A model generated the notes under the pieces. It had not been told where the DNA came from, searched no databases, and saw only the letters and a program-made list of their open reading frames with translations. 64,000 nt of DNA from Schleiferiaceae bacterium (GTDB taxonomy: Bacteria > Bacteroidota > Bacteroidia > Flavobacteriales > Schleiferiaceae). The translations under genes and the position numbers were made by a program. Below are positions 19,053 to 28,657 of the stretch, one piece after another; the stretch's first letter is position 1; each line of letters begins with the position of its first letter. The stretch lies in contig JAGYIN010000001.1 in NCBI GenBank assembly GCA_018402665.1, forward strand, positions 1-64,000, read 5' to 3'.

Positions 19053-20294
19053 ATGAACCTTAGACTCGTAAATATTAAGCAGCTCGGTGGCGTGCACCCG
19101 CCGAATACAAAAGCCTTACGCGGTAAAGCACTGGACCAATTTCCTTTGATTGAACATGCGTTTTTAACCCTGCGCGATGGAAAAATTGAGGAATTTGGCC
19201 CAATGAGCGCATGTCCTCAAGACGAAACGCCTACTCAAGACCTAACCGGCAGATGTGTGCTGCCAGCATTTGTTGATTCGCACAGTCACCTGGTTTATGC
19301 AGGAACCCGAGAACAAGAATTCAACCTCCGACTCAAAGGCGCCAGCTATGAGGAGATTGCTGCAGCGGGTGGTGGGATTTTGAACAGTGCCGGGCGTGTC
19401 GCAGCAACTTCACAAAACGAAATGCAGCGGCAGAGCGGTCTGCGACTTAATAGATTGATTGCAAACGGTACAGGTACCCTCGAAATTAAAAGTGGATACG
19501 GTTTAGATCCTGAAAACGAACTCAAAATGCTCCGAACGATCAAGGCGCTTAACGAAACTTCTCATGCAACCTTAGTCCCAACATTTCTAGCCGCACATGC
19601 CCTGCCTTCTTGGGCCAAAACAATGGGCATGAACGACGCTGCCTATTCGAAATACATGCTCGACGCATGTTTACCCACAATAAAAGCAGAAGGTTTGGCC
19701 CAATTCCTTGACGGTTTCATCGAACGGGATTATTTCAAACTTACTGCACTTGAGCACCTGATCGAGGCAAGTGCTGAAAACGGCTTACCGCTCAAAATTC
19801 ATGTCAACCAATTTTATGATATCGGCGGCATTCAAAAGGCCGTGAAGGCCGGAGCACTGAGTGTTGATCATCTGGAAGTAATGACTCCAGCAGCTTTGAA
19901 ATCTTTGCACGGCAGTGCTACTATCGCGACACTTTTACCTTCCTGCAGCTACTTTTTAGGCATCCCCTATGCGCCTGCACGACAACTCATTGAGGAAGAT
20001 ACACTGGTTGCATTAGCCACAGACTACAACCCAGGTTCCTCACCGGGGGGCAACATGCAATTGGTCTGTAATATGGCCTGTGCAAAAATGAAAATGACTC
20101 CGGCAGAAGCATTGAACGCCGCCACGCTCAACGGTGCAGCAGCCCTCAACCTGAGCGATCGCAAAGGCAGTATTGCCATTGGAAAAGATGCCGATATTTT
20201 AATTACCAAAGAAATTCCTTCGCTGGAATACATCTGTTACGATTTCGGAACCAATCACATTGAACAAACCCTTTTAGCTGGCCTCCCTATATGA
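19053..20294 (+). CDS. hutI: Imidazolonepropionase
   Basis: VDSHSHLVYAGTREQEFNLRLKGASYEEIAAAGGGI, LEIKSGYGLD, ALATDYNPGSSPGGNMQLV. Confidence 0.94.
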   Translation: MNLRLVNIKQLGGVHPPNTKALRGKALDQFPLIEHAFLTLRDGKIEEFGPMSACPQDETPTQDLTGRCVLPAFVDSHSHLVYAGTREQEFNLRLKGASYEEIAAAGGGILNSAGRVAATSQNEMQRQSGLRLNRLIANGTGTLEIKSGYGLDPENELKMLRTIKALNETSHATLVPTFLAAHALPSWAKTMGMNDAAYSKYMLDACLPTIKAEGLAQFLDGFIERDYFKLTALEHLIEASAENGLPLKIHVNQFYDIGGIQKAVKAGALSVDHLEVMTPAALKSLHGSATIATLLPSCSYFLGIPYAPARQLIEEDTLVALATDYNPGSSPGGNMQLVCNMACAKMKMTPAEALNAATLNGAAALNLSDRKGSIAIGKDADILITKEIPSLEYICYDFGTNHIEQTLLAGLPI

Positions 20295-21277
20295 GCACCG
20301 TATTAGAATTCTATTCGCCTAAGGACCTCTTGCACCGCACTAGCCTGCGTGATGGCGAAACGAAGCTTGGTCAAATTTTACCCACCATCAGTGAAGCCGA
20401 TTTTAATGCGGACGGCCCCTTAAACTATCGCTTTGTTATTGTTGGTATTGAAGAAGACTATGGGGTTCGTGCCAACCTCGGACGAGGTGGCGCCGATAAA
20501 GCATTTCAAGCATTTCTTCAGCACTTCTGTAACCTTCAAAACAACCGGTTTTTTCCTTCGCATACCGTGGCCATTTTAGGTGCCATCATACCCACGCAAA
20601 ACATTGAAAACGACCATGTGGAGGCACTTCGTGAGGCCACTGCAGCCGCAGATGCAACCGTGCAATTCGTGGTTAAGCGCATTCGCAGTGGTGGCGCCAT
20701 TCCTATTGTTATTGGAGGTGGTCACAACAACAGCTACGGCTGTCTGAAAGGGACTGCTCAAGCGCATGGAAATGCTGTGAATTGTCTGAATATCGACGCA
20801 CATTCAGACCTACGTGCGCTTGAAGGTCGCCACAGCGGCAATGGCTTTTCTTATGCGAAAGAAGAAGGAGCCTTAGGGGCCTATTTTATGTGGGGACTGC
20901 AAGAGAATTATACGCCAGAATACATCTGGAAATATATGGAAGACCACGACGAAGTGGAATACCTCAGCTATGAAGATTACCTCTCTGGAGAAGAAACCAT
21001 GGAAGCGACACTTATTCGCGTTGAATCGTTGCTCGGCGATCGTTACGGAATAGAATTGGATGTCGATGTGATCGCCCAATTTCCGTCAAGCGCCCAAAGC
21101 AGCAGTGGGTTTACCATGGAATACGTACGAAGCCTCTTGTACCGATTAGATACTGAGCCCCTGTATTTCCACCTTTGCGAAGGACGAATCACCAATCCCA
21201 CGGACCATGCGCACGCCGGACGTGCCTTAGCGCTGCTCACCGCAGACTTTATAAAAGCCTTCATTTTTGAAGAATGA
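20291..21277 (+). CDS. hutG: Formimidoylglutamase (arginase/ureohydrolase superfamily)
   Basis: VIGGGHNNSYGCLKG, NCLNIDAHSDLR, GIELDVDVIAQ; ATGA overlap with hutI. Confidence 0.82.
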   Translation: MSTVLEFYSPKDLLHRTSLRDGETKLGQILPTISEADFNADGPLNYRFVIVGIEEDYGVRANLGRGGADKAFQAFLQHFCNLQNNRFFPSHTVAILGAIIPTQNIENDHVEALREATAAADATVQFVVKRIRSGGAIPIVIGGGHNNSYGCLKGTAQAHGNAVNCLNIDAHSDLRALEGRHSGNGFSYAKEEGALGAYFMWGLQENYTPEYIWKYMEDHDEVEYLSYEDYLSGEETMEATLIRVESLLGDRYGIELDVDVIAQFPSSAQSSSGFTMEYVRSLLYRLDTEPLYFHLCEGRITNPTDHAHAGRALALLTADFIKAFIFEE

Positions 21278-22188
21278 CCGGAAACTACCGCATAGAATGT
21301 ATTCCGAACGTCAGTACAGCGGACCCCGCTGTGCTGAATAAAATCTGTGCGGCTATACATGCTGTACCCGAAGTTGATTTGCGGTTTGTCGATCCTGGAT
21401 TAAGTGCAAATAGAACCGTATTCACCTATATCGGGCCGGCCGAAGCAGTCTTCGAAGCCACAGAGCGATTGATTGAAATGGCGCTTGACTGCATCGATAT
21501 GCGAAAGCATACCGGCGTACATCCAAGAATGGGCGCTGTAGATGTCTGTCCGTTTGTGCTCCTCGATGATGAGAAATTTCAAGCAGCATTCCTAAAAGCT
21601 GTGGACCAATTCATTGAACACATGGGTGCCAAAGGCCTGCCTATCTACACCTACGAACACAGTGCCAGAAAGCCGTCAAGAAGAAATCTAGCGCTCGTGC
21701 GCAAGGGCGAATACGAACAACTCCCTGCTCGGTTTGCACAAGGCGATTTTCCAGATGTCGGACCTAAAATTTGGAACGTTGCGACCGCAAAAAGTGGCGC
21801 CACTGCCATGGGCGCTCGTCCACTCATGATTGCTTTCAACGTGAATCTATCCGGTGGGACAAAAAACGAACTGCTCATAGCGGCAAAGCAAATCGCGCGT
21901 CGTATCCGTGAACGCGACGGAGGCTTGCCCGGTGTCAAATCTATAGGTTGGTATATTCCGGACCTTGATGTTGTCCAAGTCAGCTGTAATCTCACTAAAC
22001 CCCTCGAAACCGGCATTTGTGAAGTTTTTCAAACGGTGCAGCTGGAAGCGCAGGCATTGGGCTATTTAGCACCGGATAGTGAATTGATCGGATGTATTCC
22101 AGAGCATCAATTCCAGGAATGTACCCCTTCCAGTCTTGGATTGGGCAGGTTTAAACCCATGTCATCCGAACGGCTGCTGCCTTTTTAA
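21274..22188 (+). CDS. ftcD: Glutamate formimidoyltransferase (formiminotransferase domain only)
   Basis: ECIPNVSTADPAVLNKI, MRKHTGVHPRMGAVDVCPFVLL, KIWNVATAKSGATAMGARPLMIAFNVNL. Confidence 0.92.
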   Translation: MTGNYRIECIPNVSTADPAVLNKICAAIHAVPEVDLRFVDPGLSANRTVFTYIGPAEAVFEATERLIEMALDCIDMRKHTGVHPRMGAVDVCPFVLLDDEKFQAAFLKAVDQFIEHMGAKGLPIYTYEHSARKPSRRNLALVRKGEYEQLPARFAQGDFPDVGPKIWNVATAKSGATAMGARPLMIAFNVNLSGGTKNELLIAAKQIARRIRERDGGLPGVKSIGWYIPDLDVVQVSCNLTKPLETGICEVFQTVQLEAQALGYLAPDSELIGCIPEHQFQECTPSSLGLGRFKPMSSERLLPF

Positions 22189-22202
22189 ACTTTTGCGAGT
22201 AA

Positions 22203-22235
22203 AATTGGTCCAATTATTGGTTAAATGAGCCAATA
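22203..22235. repeat. Tandem palindromes AATTGG-T-CCAATT and TATTGG-N9-CCAATA upstream of TonB receptor
   Basis: Read directly: aattggtccaattattggttaaatgagccaata, ending 9 nt before the ATG. Confidence 0.7.
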
Positions 22236-22244
22236 GTTATTACT

Positions 22245-24638
22245 ATGAAGAACATTTACTTGCTCCTGTTCGTGTGGGGTACACTTTCTATCACAGCCCA
22301 AAACCGACTTACCATTAGCGGCTACATTAGCGATGATGCGAACGGTGAAGCCCTAGTCGCTGCAAACATCTGGTCACCGGATGCACGAGTAGGTACCTCA
22401 TCAAATGCCTATGGCTTTTACTCACTGACCCTTCCGGCAGGGAAGCACATCATTCAACTTCAATACTTAGGCTACGCCACGCAAAACTTCGAGGTAGACC
22501 TTCGAGCAAATACCGATAAGAATTTTCAAATGGTTGCCGCGGAAAGTTTGCTCAACGAGGTGGATGTGGTCGCAAGCGGCAGCGTCAAAATAGAGGACCA
22601 AATACAAATGTCGAAGATGGAGGTTCCCATCAAGCAGCTTAAATCACTGCCGGCCATCATGGGCGAAGTCGACATCATGAAAACCTTACAACTGTTGCCA
22701 GGTGTTCAAAGCGGCGGCGAGGGTACTTCAGGACTCTATGTTCGCGGTGGCTCGCCCGATCAAAACCTCATTCTTTTGGACGGTGTTCCGCTCTATAACG
22801 TAAACCATTTATTTGGATTTTTCTCCGTGTTCAATGCCGATGCAATCTCGAATGTAAGTATCACAAAAGGCGGTTTCCCAGCGCGTTACGGCGGAAGGCT
22901 GTCTTCAGTTCTTGAAGTGAACATGAAGGAAGGAAATATGAAAGAATTCCATGGCGATGCCACGGTGAGTCTGATCGCCTCAAAAATGACGGTTGAAGGG
23001 CCATTGATTAAGGATAAATCCAGCTTTATGCTTTCTGCCAGACGCACCTATTTAGATGTCCTTGCAAAGCCATTTATCGCCAATCTAAACAGCACGGATC
23101 CTTCTTTTAATGTATCGCCACGTTACTATTTCTATGATATGAACGGTAAAGTAAACTATAAATTAGGACAGTACGATCGCTTCTACCTCAGCCACTTCCA
23201 AGGAAAAGATGATTTCGGCTTAAGATCCAGAGACACCTACGAAAACGGCACGGAGCGATACGAGAGCAGTATAGACTTCGGGCTGGATTGGCGCAATAGC
23301 ATTACAGCAGCACGTTGGAACCATCAGTGGTCGCCTAAACTTTTCTCAAATGTTACTGCGACCAGAAGTCAATATGTATTCAATACAAGAGCGATAAGTG
23401 AAGAATTGGCTTATCCGAATTATCCGGATACTTTGGGCATGAGCGACGAGCGTTTTGCAGGACTTTATTTTTCCGGAATTGAAGATTACGGCGCACGAAT
23501 AGATTTCGACTTCGCCTTAAACCCTCGCCATTACGTAAGGTACGGCGCGAACTATACCAACCACACGTTCTCCCCTGGTGCAACCAATCTCGAATTTCAA
23601 TCGGGTGGTTTCAATTTAGACACCACCATTGGCGGTGATGCGGTCTTCTCCGATGAAGTCTATGCCTTTATCGAGGACGAATGGAAGGTAAATGAAAACC
23701 TCAAGATGAATGGTGGATTGCATTTTGCAAATCTGTTTGTACAGGGCGAAAGCTACCACAGCCTGCAACCTCGATTTGGGATGAATTACAGCCTGCCCGG
23801 AGGGTTGGCATTCAAAGCATCCTATGCTGAGATGATGCAATTCGTCAATCTACTGACGAATGAAGGAATTGGTCTTCCCACTGATTTATGGGTACCGTCT
23901 ACTGCGAACATAAAGCCACAGACTTCGCAACAAATTGCCGCAGGCCTAGCGAAAAACATTGGACCGTATGAATTCAGTGTGGAAGGGTATTACAAAACCA
24001 TGGATAATCTCGTGAGCTACAAAGAAGGAGCATCGTTCTTATTCTCATTGGATAACGATACATGGGAAGATAAAATCAGTCAAGGCTCAGGTGAGAGCTA
24101 TGGTATGGAACTTTTTGCGCAACGTAAAAGCGGTCGTACTACGGGTTGGATCGGTTACACATTAAGCTGGAGTTACCGCCAATTTGACGATATCAATGGA
24201 GGAGAACGCTATTTCTTCACTTATGACCGCCGGCACGATCTATCAGTCGTAACAAGCCATGACTTTACCGATAACATTAGTTTCAGCGGTGCGTGGGTAT
24301 ATGGAACTGGACGCGCTGTTACCCTACCTGAATATTCTTATTATACTGGCCTACCGGACGGACTTTCATGGTGGGACGGTGCACGTGCACTTGTAGATCG
24401 ACCTTCTGATAAAAACGCGTACCGCATGAGCCCCTACCACCGACTAGATATTAGCCTAAGCTTTAAAAAGACACTTAAGAACTACGAACGCTGGTGGGTA
24501 TTTAGCACCTACAACACCTATAATAATTTGAATCCATTCTTTATTGAAACCGCAACGGACGATAATGGAAACCCTGGTCTGCGAGAGTACGGCTTGTTCC
24601 CGCTTATTCCAAGTGTTGCCTACCGCATAAAATTTTAA
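22245..24638 (+). CDS. TonB-dependent receptor with N-terminal carboxypeptidase-regulatory-like domain
   Basis: ISGYISDDANGEALVAANIWSP...GYATQNFEVDL, then plug EVDIMKTLQLLPGVQSGGEGTSGLYVRGGSPDQNLILLDGVPLYN. Confidence 0.92.
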   Translation: MKNIYLLLFVWGTLSITAQNRLTISGYISDDANGEALVAANIWSPDARVGTSSNAYGFYSLTLPAGKHIIQLQYLGYATQNFEVDLRANTDKNFQMVAAESLLNEVDVVASGSVKIEDQIQMSKMEVPIKQLKSLPAIMGEVDIMKTLQLLPGVQSGGEGTSGLYVRGGSPDQNLILLDGVPLYNVNHLFGFFSVFNADAISNVSITKGGFPARYGGRLSSVLEVNMKEGNMKEFHGDATVSLIASKMTVEGPLIKDKSSFMLSARRTYLDVLAKPFIANLNSTDPSFNVSPRYYFYDMNGKVNYKLGQYDRFYLSHFQGKDDFGLRSRDTYENGTERYESSIDFGLDWRNSITAARWNHQWSPKLFSNVTATRSQYVFNTRAISEELAYPNYPDTLGMSDERFAGLYFSGIEDYGARIDFDFALNPRHYVRYGANYTNHTFSPGATNLEFQSGGFNLDTTIGGDAVFSDEVYAFIEDEWKVNENLKMNGGLHFANLFVQGESYHSLQPRFGMNYSLPGGLAFKASYAEMMQFVNLLTNEGIGLPTDLWVPSTANIKPQTSQQIAAGLAKNIGPYEFSVEGYYKTMDNLVSYKEGASFLFSLDNDTWEDKISQGSGESYGMELFAQRKSGRTTGWIGYTLSWSYRQFDDINGGERYFFTYDRRHDLSVVTSHDFTDNISFSGAWVYGTGRAVTLPEYSYYTGLPDGLSWWDGARALVDRPSDKNAYRMSPYHRLDISLSFKKTLKNYERWWVFSTYNTYNNLNPFFIETATDDNGNPGLREYGLFPLIPSVAYRIKF

Positions 24639-24641
24639 GCC

Positions 24642-25526
24642 ATGAGAATATTTCTACTTCTTTTTCCAGCAGCTCTATTGCTTTCAAGTTGTGATAACTT
24701 AGTCAATGGTGTGGTGCGCGATATTGATCTGCCGCCCCACGAAAGCCAGCTGGCCGCAAGTCTATTTTTAGATTCTCGAGACAGTAATATCAGTGCCATA
24801 GTTTCCTCATCAAAAGGCATCTATGATACTGGGCAGAGCAAGAGTGTCTTCAATGCAGAATGTGTTTTAAATGTTGGCGCGACAACCTATAATTGGTCTA
24901 CAATGGATCAATACGAACGCTACACAGAACTCTTACCCGACCGTTTCGGCGCACCCACTGATTCGTTAGTGTTCACTGTTAATCATCCCGATTTCGCTTC
25001 CGTTAGCGCAACGCAGGTATTCCCATCGGCTCCTCAAGTTTCACTCGAATTGAACTACGGCGCGACACAACTTTATGGCGAAATTTCTGATGAGCTGGTT
25101 ATTACGCTCAAAGATGTACCGGGTGTAAATCAACATTACATTGTCTCCATTGATGTTCACTTCAGGACGGCGCTTTCAGGACAGGATACCTCACAGTATT
25201 ACAATCTGAATTGGGAAACGGAATACCCGAATAGCACGCGACTTTGGGGCCAAGAAAGTGCCTTACTCTTGTCTGAAGACGGCCTAGATAGAGACATTAA
25301 GTTTTCAGCTGCTACGGGTGTCAACCCCATCGACTTTGCAATGCTTCATGAGTATAGAGTGAGGGTCAGCGCTTTAAGTGAAGAAATGTATTTATTCTAC
25401 AAAAGCTATTCAGCCTACGAGAATGCCAACGGCAACCCGTTTGCGGAGCCGGTCGTGTTGTATTCCAACATGAGCAACAATATGGGCTGTTTTGGGGTAA
25501 GTACGACGAAACGATTCTATAAATAA
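24642..25526 (+). CDS. DUF4249-family lipoprotein
   Basis: Lipobox LLLFPAALLLSSCDN, adjacent to a TonB receptor. Layout typical of DUF4249 proteins. Confidence 0.75.
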   Translation: MRIFLLLFPAALLLSSCDNLVNGVVRDIDLPPHESQLAASLFLDSRDSNISAIVSSSKGIYDTGQSKSVFNAECVLNVGATTYNWSTMDQYERYTELLPDRFGAPTDSLVFTVNHPDFASVSATQVFPSAPQVSLELNYGATQLYGEISDELVITLKDVPGVNQHYIVSIDVHFRTALSGQDTSQYYNLNWETEYPNSTRLWGQESALLLSEDGLDRDIKFSAATGVNPIDFAMLHEYRVRVSALSEEMYLFYKSYSAYENANGNPFAEPVVLYSNMSNNMGCFGVSTTKRFYK

Positions 25527-26531
25527 CTAGTACGTCAGTAATACAGATCCCCAGGTAAATCCTGCGCCAAAGGCAGCTAAACATACCGTATCACCGCGTT
25601 TGACAGCGCCTTCACCTACCGCCTCTGAAAGTGCGATAGCGATTGAAGCTCCAGTGGTATTTCCGTACTTCTGAATATTATTAAACACTTGATCGTCGCG
25701 CAGTCCCATGCGCTTTTGAATGAATTGAGCGATGCGAAGATTGGCTTGGTGTGGTATAAGACAATCTATTTTATCTGGGGTCAATCCATTCTGTTTGAGC
25801 GCTTCGCTGATCACCTCACCGAACCGCACCACGGCATTCTTGAAGACGAAATTACCGTTCATCTGAGGGTAATGAATCTCTGGATCCACGCCGTTATCGA
25901 GCAATTCACCGATCCAATGCTGGGTCCCGAAGCCTTTCATCGTAAGCTCCTCTTTATTCTTGCCCTCACTGTGCATATGGCAACTTTTAATACCTAATTC
26001 GCCATCCTTTGCACGAGAGAGAACAACGGCACCTGCGCCATCACCGAAAATAACGCTCACGCCCCTTCCCCTCGTGGTTTTATCTAAAAATGGGCTTTGT
26101 AATTCTGAGGCCACTACCAAAACATGCTCATACAAACCCGTCTGGACAAACGCATTACCCACACTTAGAGCATAAATAAACCCGGAGCATGCATTGCGAA
26201 CATCTGTTGCTCCAGCAGTGTGTATACCTAAAGCTTCTTGTACCTGAACGCCACAACCTGGAAAGTAATAATCCGGTGAAATGGTCGCAAACACGATATG
26301 TCCAATTTGCTCAGGCTCGATTCCTGCCGCTTTAATGGCATTGCGGGCGGCTTTTATACCCATGGTAGCAGCCGTATTTCCATCGCCTTCTTCTACCCAA
26401 CGACGTTCGCGGATACCGGTTCTTTCCGTAATCCACTCGTCGTTAGTTTCCATTAGGGTACTGAGGTATTCATTGGTAACGATACGTTCGGGTACATAAT
26501 GGCCGGTTCCTGAAATTTTCGCTGTATGCAT
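25527..26531 (-). CDS. fabH: Beta-ketoacyl-ACP synthase III
   Basis: GTGHYVPERIVTNEYLS, TNDEWITERTGIRERRW, DVRNACSGFIYALSVG, LIPHQANLRIAQ, YGNTTGASIAIAL. Confidence 0.95.
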   Translation of the reverse strand: MHTAKISGTGHYVPERIVTNEYLSTLMETNDEWITERTGIRERRWVEEGDGNTAATMGIKAARNAIKAAGIEPEQIGHIVFATISPDYYFPGCGVQVQEALGIHTAGATDVRNACSGFIYALSVGNAFVQTGLYEHVLVVASELQSPFLDKTTRGRGVSVIFGDGAGAVVLSRAKDGELGIKSCHMHSEGKNKEELTMKGFGTQHWIGELLDNGVDPEIHYPQMNGNFVFKNAVVRFGEVISEALKQNGLTPDKIDCLIPHQANLRIAQFIQKRMGLRDDQVFNNIQKYGNTTGASIAIALSEAVGEGAVKRGDTVCLAAFGAGFTWGSVLLTY

Positions 26532-26675
26532 GATAGGTTGTCTTGGGATGAGGTTGCTTTGGTCAAAAGATAAAGTAAAATTGGCACCAATGTGGACACC
26601 TTGTCACACAAAATTACCGCCGTGGCACATGGCACGAGTGTTGAAGTAGTAGCAGAAACCTAATAATTCTATAAA

Positions 26676-28565
26676 ATGGCAAAAGGATCTATAAACGTAA
26701 CCGCTCAGAACATCTTTCCGATCATTAAGAAGTTCTTGTACAGCGATCATGAGATTTTCTTACGTGAATTGGTATCGAATGCCGTCGATGCGACGCAGAA
26801 ATTAAAAACATTGACCAATTTGGGTGAAGCAAAAGGCGAGCTTGGCGATTTGACCATCCATATTAAATTGGACAAAAAGGCCAAAACCTTAAGCATCATC
26901 GACCGTGGTATCGGTATGACTGCTGAGGAAATTGACAAATATATTAACCAAGTTGCTTTCTCTGGCGCGGAGGAATTCGTGAAAGAATATGAAGGTAAAA
27001 TGGAAGGCGCAGATTTGATTGGGCACTTCGGTCTAGGGTTCTACTCTGCCTTTATGGTGGCTAAGAAGGTTGAAATTCTGACAAAATCGCATAAAGATGC
27101 GGCTGCAGTACAATGGATTTGTGATGGCAATCCAGAGTTTGAGCTGAATACCATAGAAAAAGAAGACCGCGGTACGGAGATTAAACTCCATATAGCAGAC
27201 GATAGTGAAGATTTCTTAGAGGAAAGTAAAATCAACGAACTGCTCAGTAAATATGCGAAGTTCATGCCGATCTCTATCGAGTTTGGCGAGAAGGACGAAA
27301 GCTACAATGCAGCCGCAGAAGGTGAAGATGCAAAGTGGGAAACGCGCAAAGTTCCAAACATCATCAACAATCCTAACCCGGCATGGGTGCGCAAACCGGC
27401 TGATTTGACAGAAGAAGATTACAAGACCTTCTACAAGGAACTCTACCCTATGAGCTTCGAGGAGCCTTTGTTCAACATTCATTTGAACGTGGACTTCCCC
27501 TTCAACTTAACAGGGGTTTTGTATTTCCCTAAGATCAAGCCAAATGTTGAACCACAACGCAATAAGATTCAGTTGTTCCAGAAGCAGGTGTTCGTTACGG
27601 ACAGCGTGGAAGGAATTGTCCCCGATTTCTTAACACTCCTCCATGGGGTCATCGACTCACCGGACATTCCGCTTAACGTGAGCCGCTCATACCTGCAAGC
27701 AGATGGAAACGTAAAGAAAATAGCCTCACACATCACTAAAAAAGTTGCCGATAAACTCGATGAGATGTTCCGTAAGGACCGTGCCGATTTTGAATCGAAA
27801 TGGAACGACATGAAGATCATCATCGAATACGGTATGTTGACTGAGGATAAATTCTTCGATAAGGCGAAGAAATTCGCGATGTATGCGGATACCGACGGTG
27901 GTCTTCACACGTTTGAAGCGTACCTGGAATCCATCAAAGAGCAGCAAACGGATAAGGATAAAAAGACGGTCGTTCTGTATGCGTCTAACAAAGATGCACA
28001 GCACAGCTACATCCAAAAGGCGAAGTCAAAAGGATACAGCGTTTTATTGCTCGATTCTCCTTTGACCAGTCACTTGCTACAGAAATTGGAACAAGAGCAC
28101 GAAAACACCACGTTTGCCCGTGTAGATTCTGATCTGATTGACAACCTGATTAAGAAGGACGAAACGCGTGTGGCAAAATTAAGCGACAAGCAAAAAGAGG
28201 AGCTCAAGACTCGTTTAGAGACTATAGTGCCAAAAGAAAAGTTCACCTTAAAACTAGAGGATATGGATTCTACGGAAGCACCATTAGTGATTACGGTTCC
28301 AGAATTCATGCGTCGTATGAAAGAAATGCAAATGACCGGTGGCGGTGGCATGATGGGTATGGGTGATTTCCCAGACATGTACGATCTTATCGTAAACGCA
28401 AACCATCCATTGGCTTCGAAGATTCTTGATACAGAAGATGCTGAAGCGCGCAGTTCGGCAGTGAATCAAGCCTTAGATCTTGCAAAGCTTCAACAAAACC
28501 TTTTGCATGGTGAAGAATTGACAGCCTTTATCGCACGTTCATACGAGATGTTAGGGAACGAATAA
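26676..28565 (+). CDS. htpG: Molecular chaperone HtpG (Hsp90)
   Basis: IFLRELVSNAVDATQKLK, IDRGIGMTAEEIDKYINQVAFSGAEEF, LIGHFGLGFYSAFMVA. Confidence 0.97.
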   Translation: MAKGSINVTAQNIFPIIKKFLYSDHEIFLRELVSNAVDATQKLKTLTNLGEAKGELGDLTIHIKLDKKAKTLSIIDRGIGMTAEEIDKYINQVAFSGAEEFVKEYEGKMEGADLIGHFGLGFYSAFMVAKKVEILTKSHKDAAAVQWICDGNPEFELNTIEKEDRGTEIKLHIADDSEDFLEESKINELLSKYAKFMPISIEFGEKDESYNAAAEGEDAKWETRKVPNIINNPNPAWVRKPADLTEEDYKTFYKELYPMSFEEPLFNIHLNVDFPFNLTGVLYFPKIKPNVEPQRNKIQLFQKQVFVTDSVEGIVPDFLTLLHGVIDSPDIPLNVSRSYLQADGNVKKIASHITKKVADKLDEMFRKDRADFESKWNDMKIIIEYGMLTEDKFFDKAKKFAMYADTDGGLHTFEAYLESIKEQQTDKDKKTVVLYASNKDAQHSYIQKAKSKGYSVLLLDSPLTSHLLQKLEQEHENTTFARVDSDLIDNLIKKDETRVAKLSDKQKEELKTRLETIVPKEKFTLKLEDMDSTEAPLVITVPEFMRRMKEMQMTGGGGMMGMGDFPDMYDLIVNANHPLASKILDTEDAEARSSAVNQALDLAKLQQNLLHGEELTAFIARSYEMLGNE

Positions 28566-28612
28566 CGGTTCGTTACTTGTTGATTAAATATTCCTATGTC
28601 TTAGGAGATGTC

Positions 28613-28634
28613 AGGGGCTCGGCCCCCTTTTTTG
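28613..28634 (+). terminator. Rho-independent terminator after htpG
   Basis: ggggc-tcg-gcccc followed by a T run. Confidence 0.75.
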
Positions 28635-28657
28635 TATTTTACTTTTCATAAAAACCA

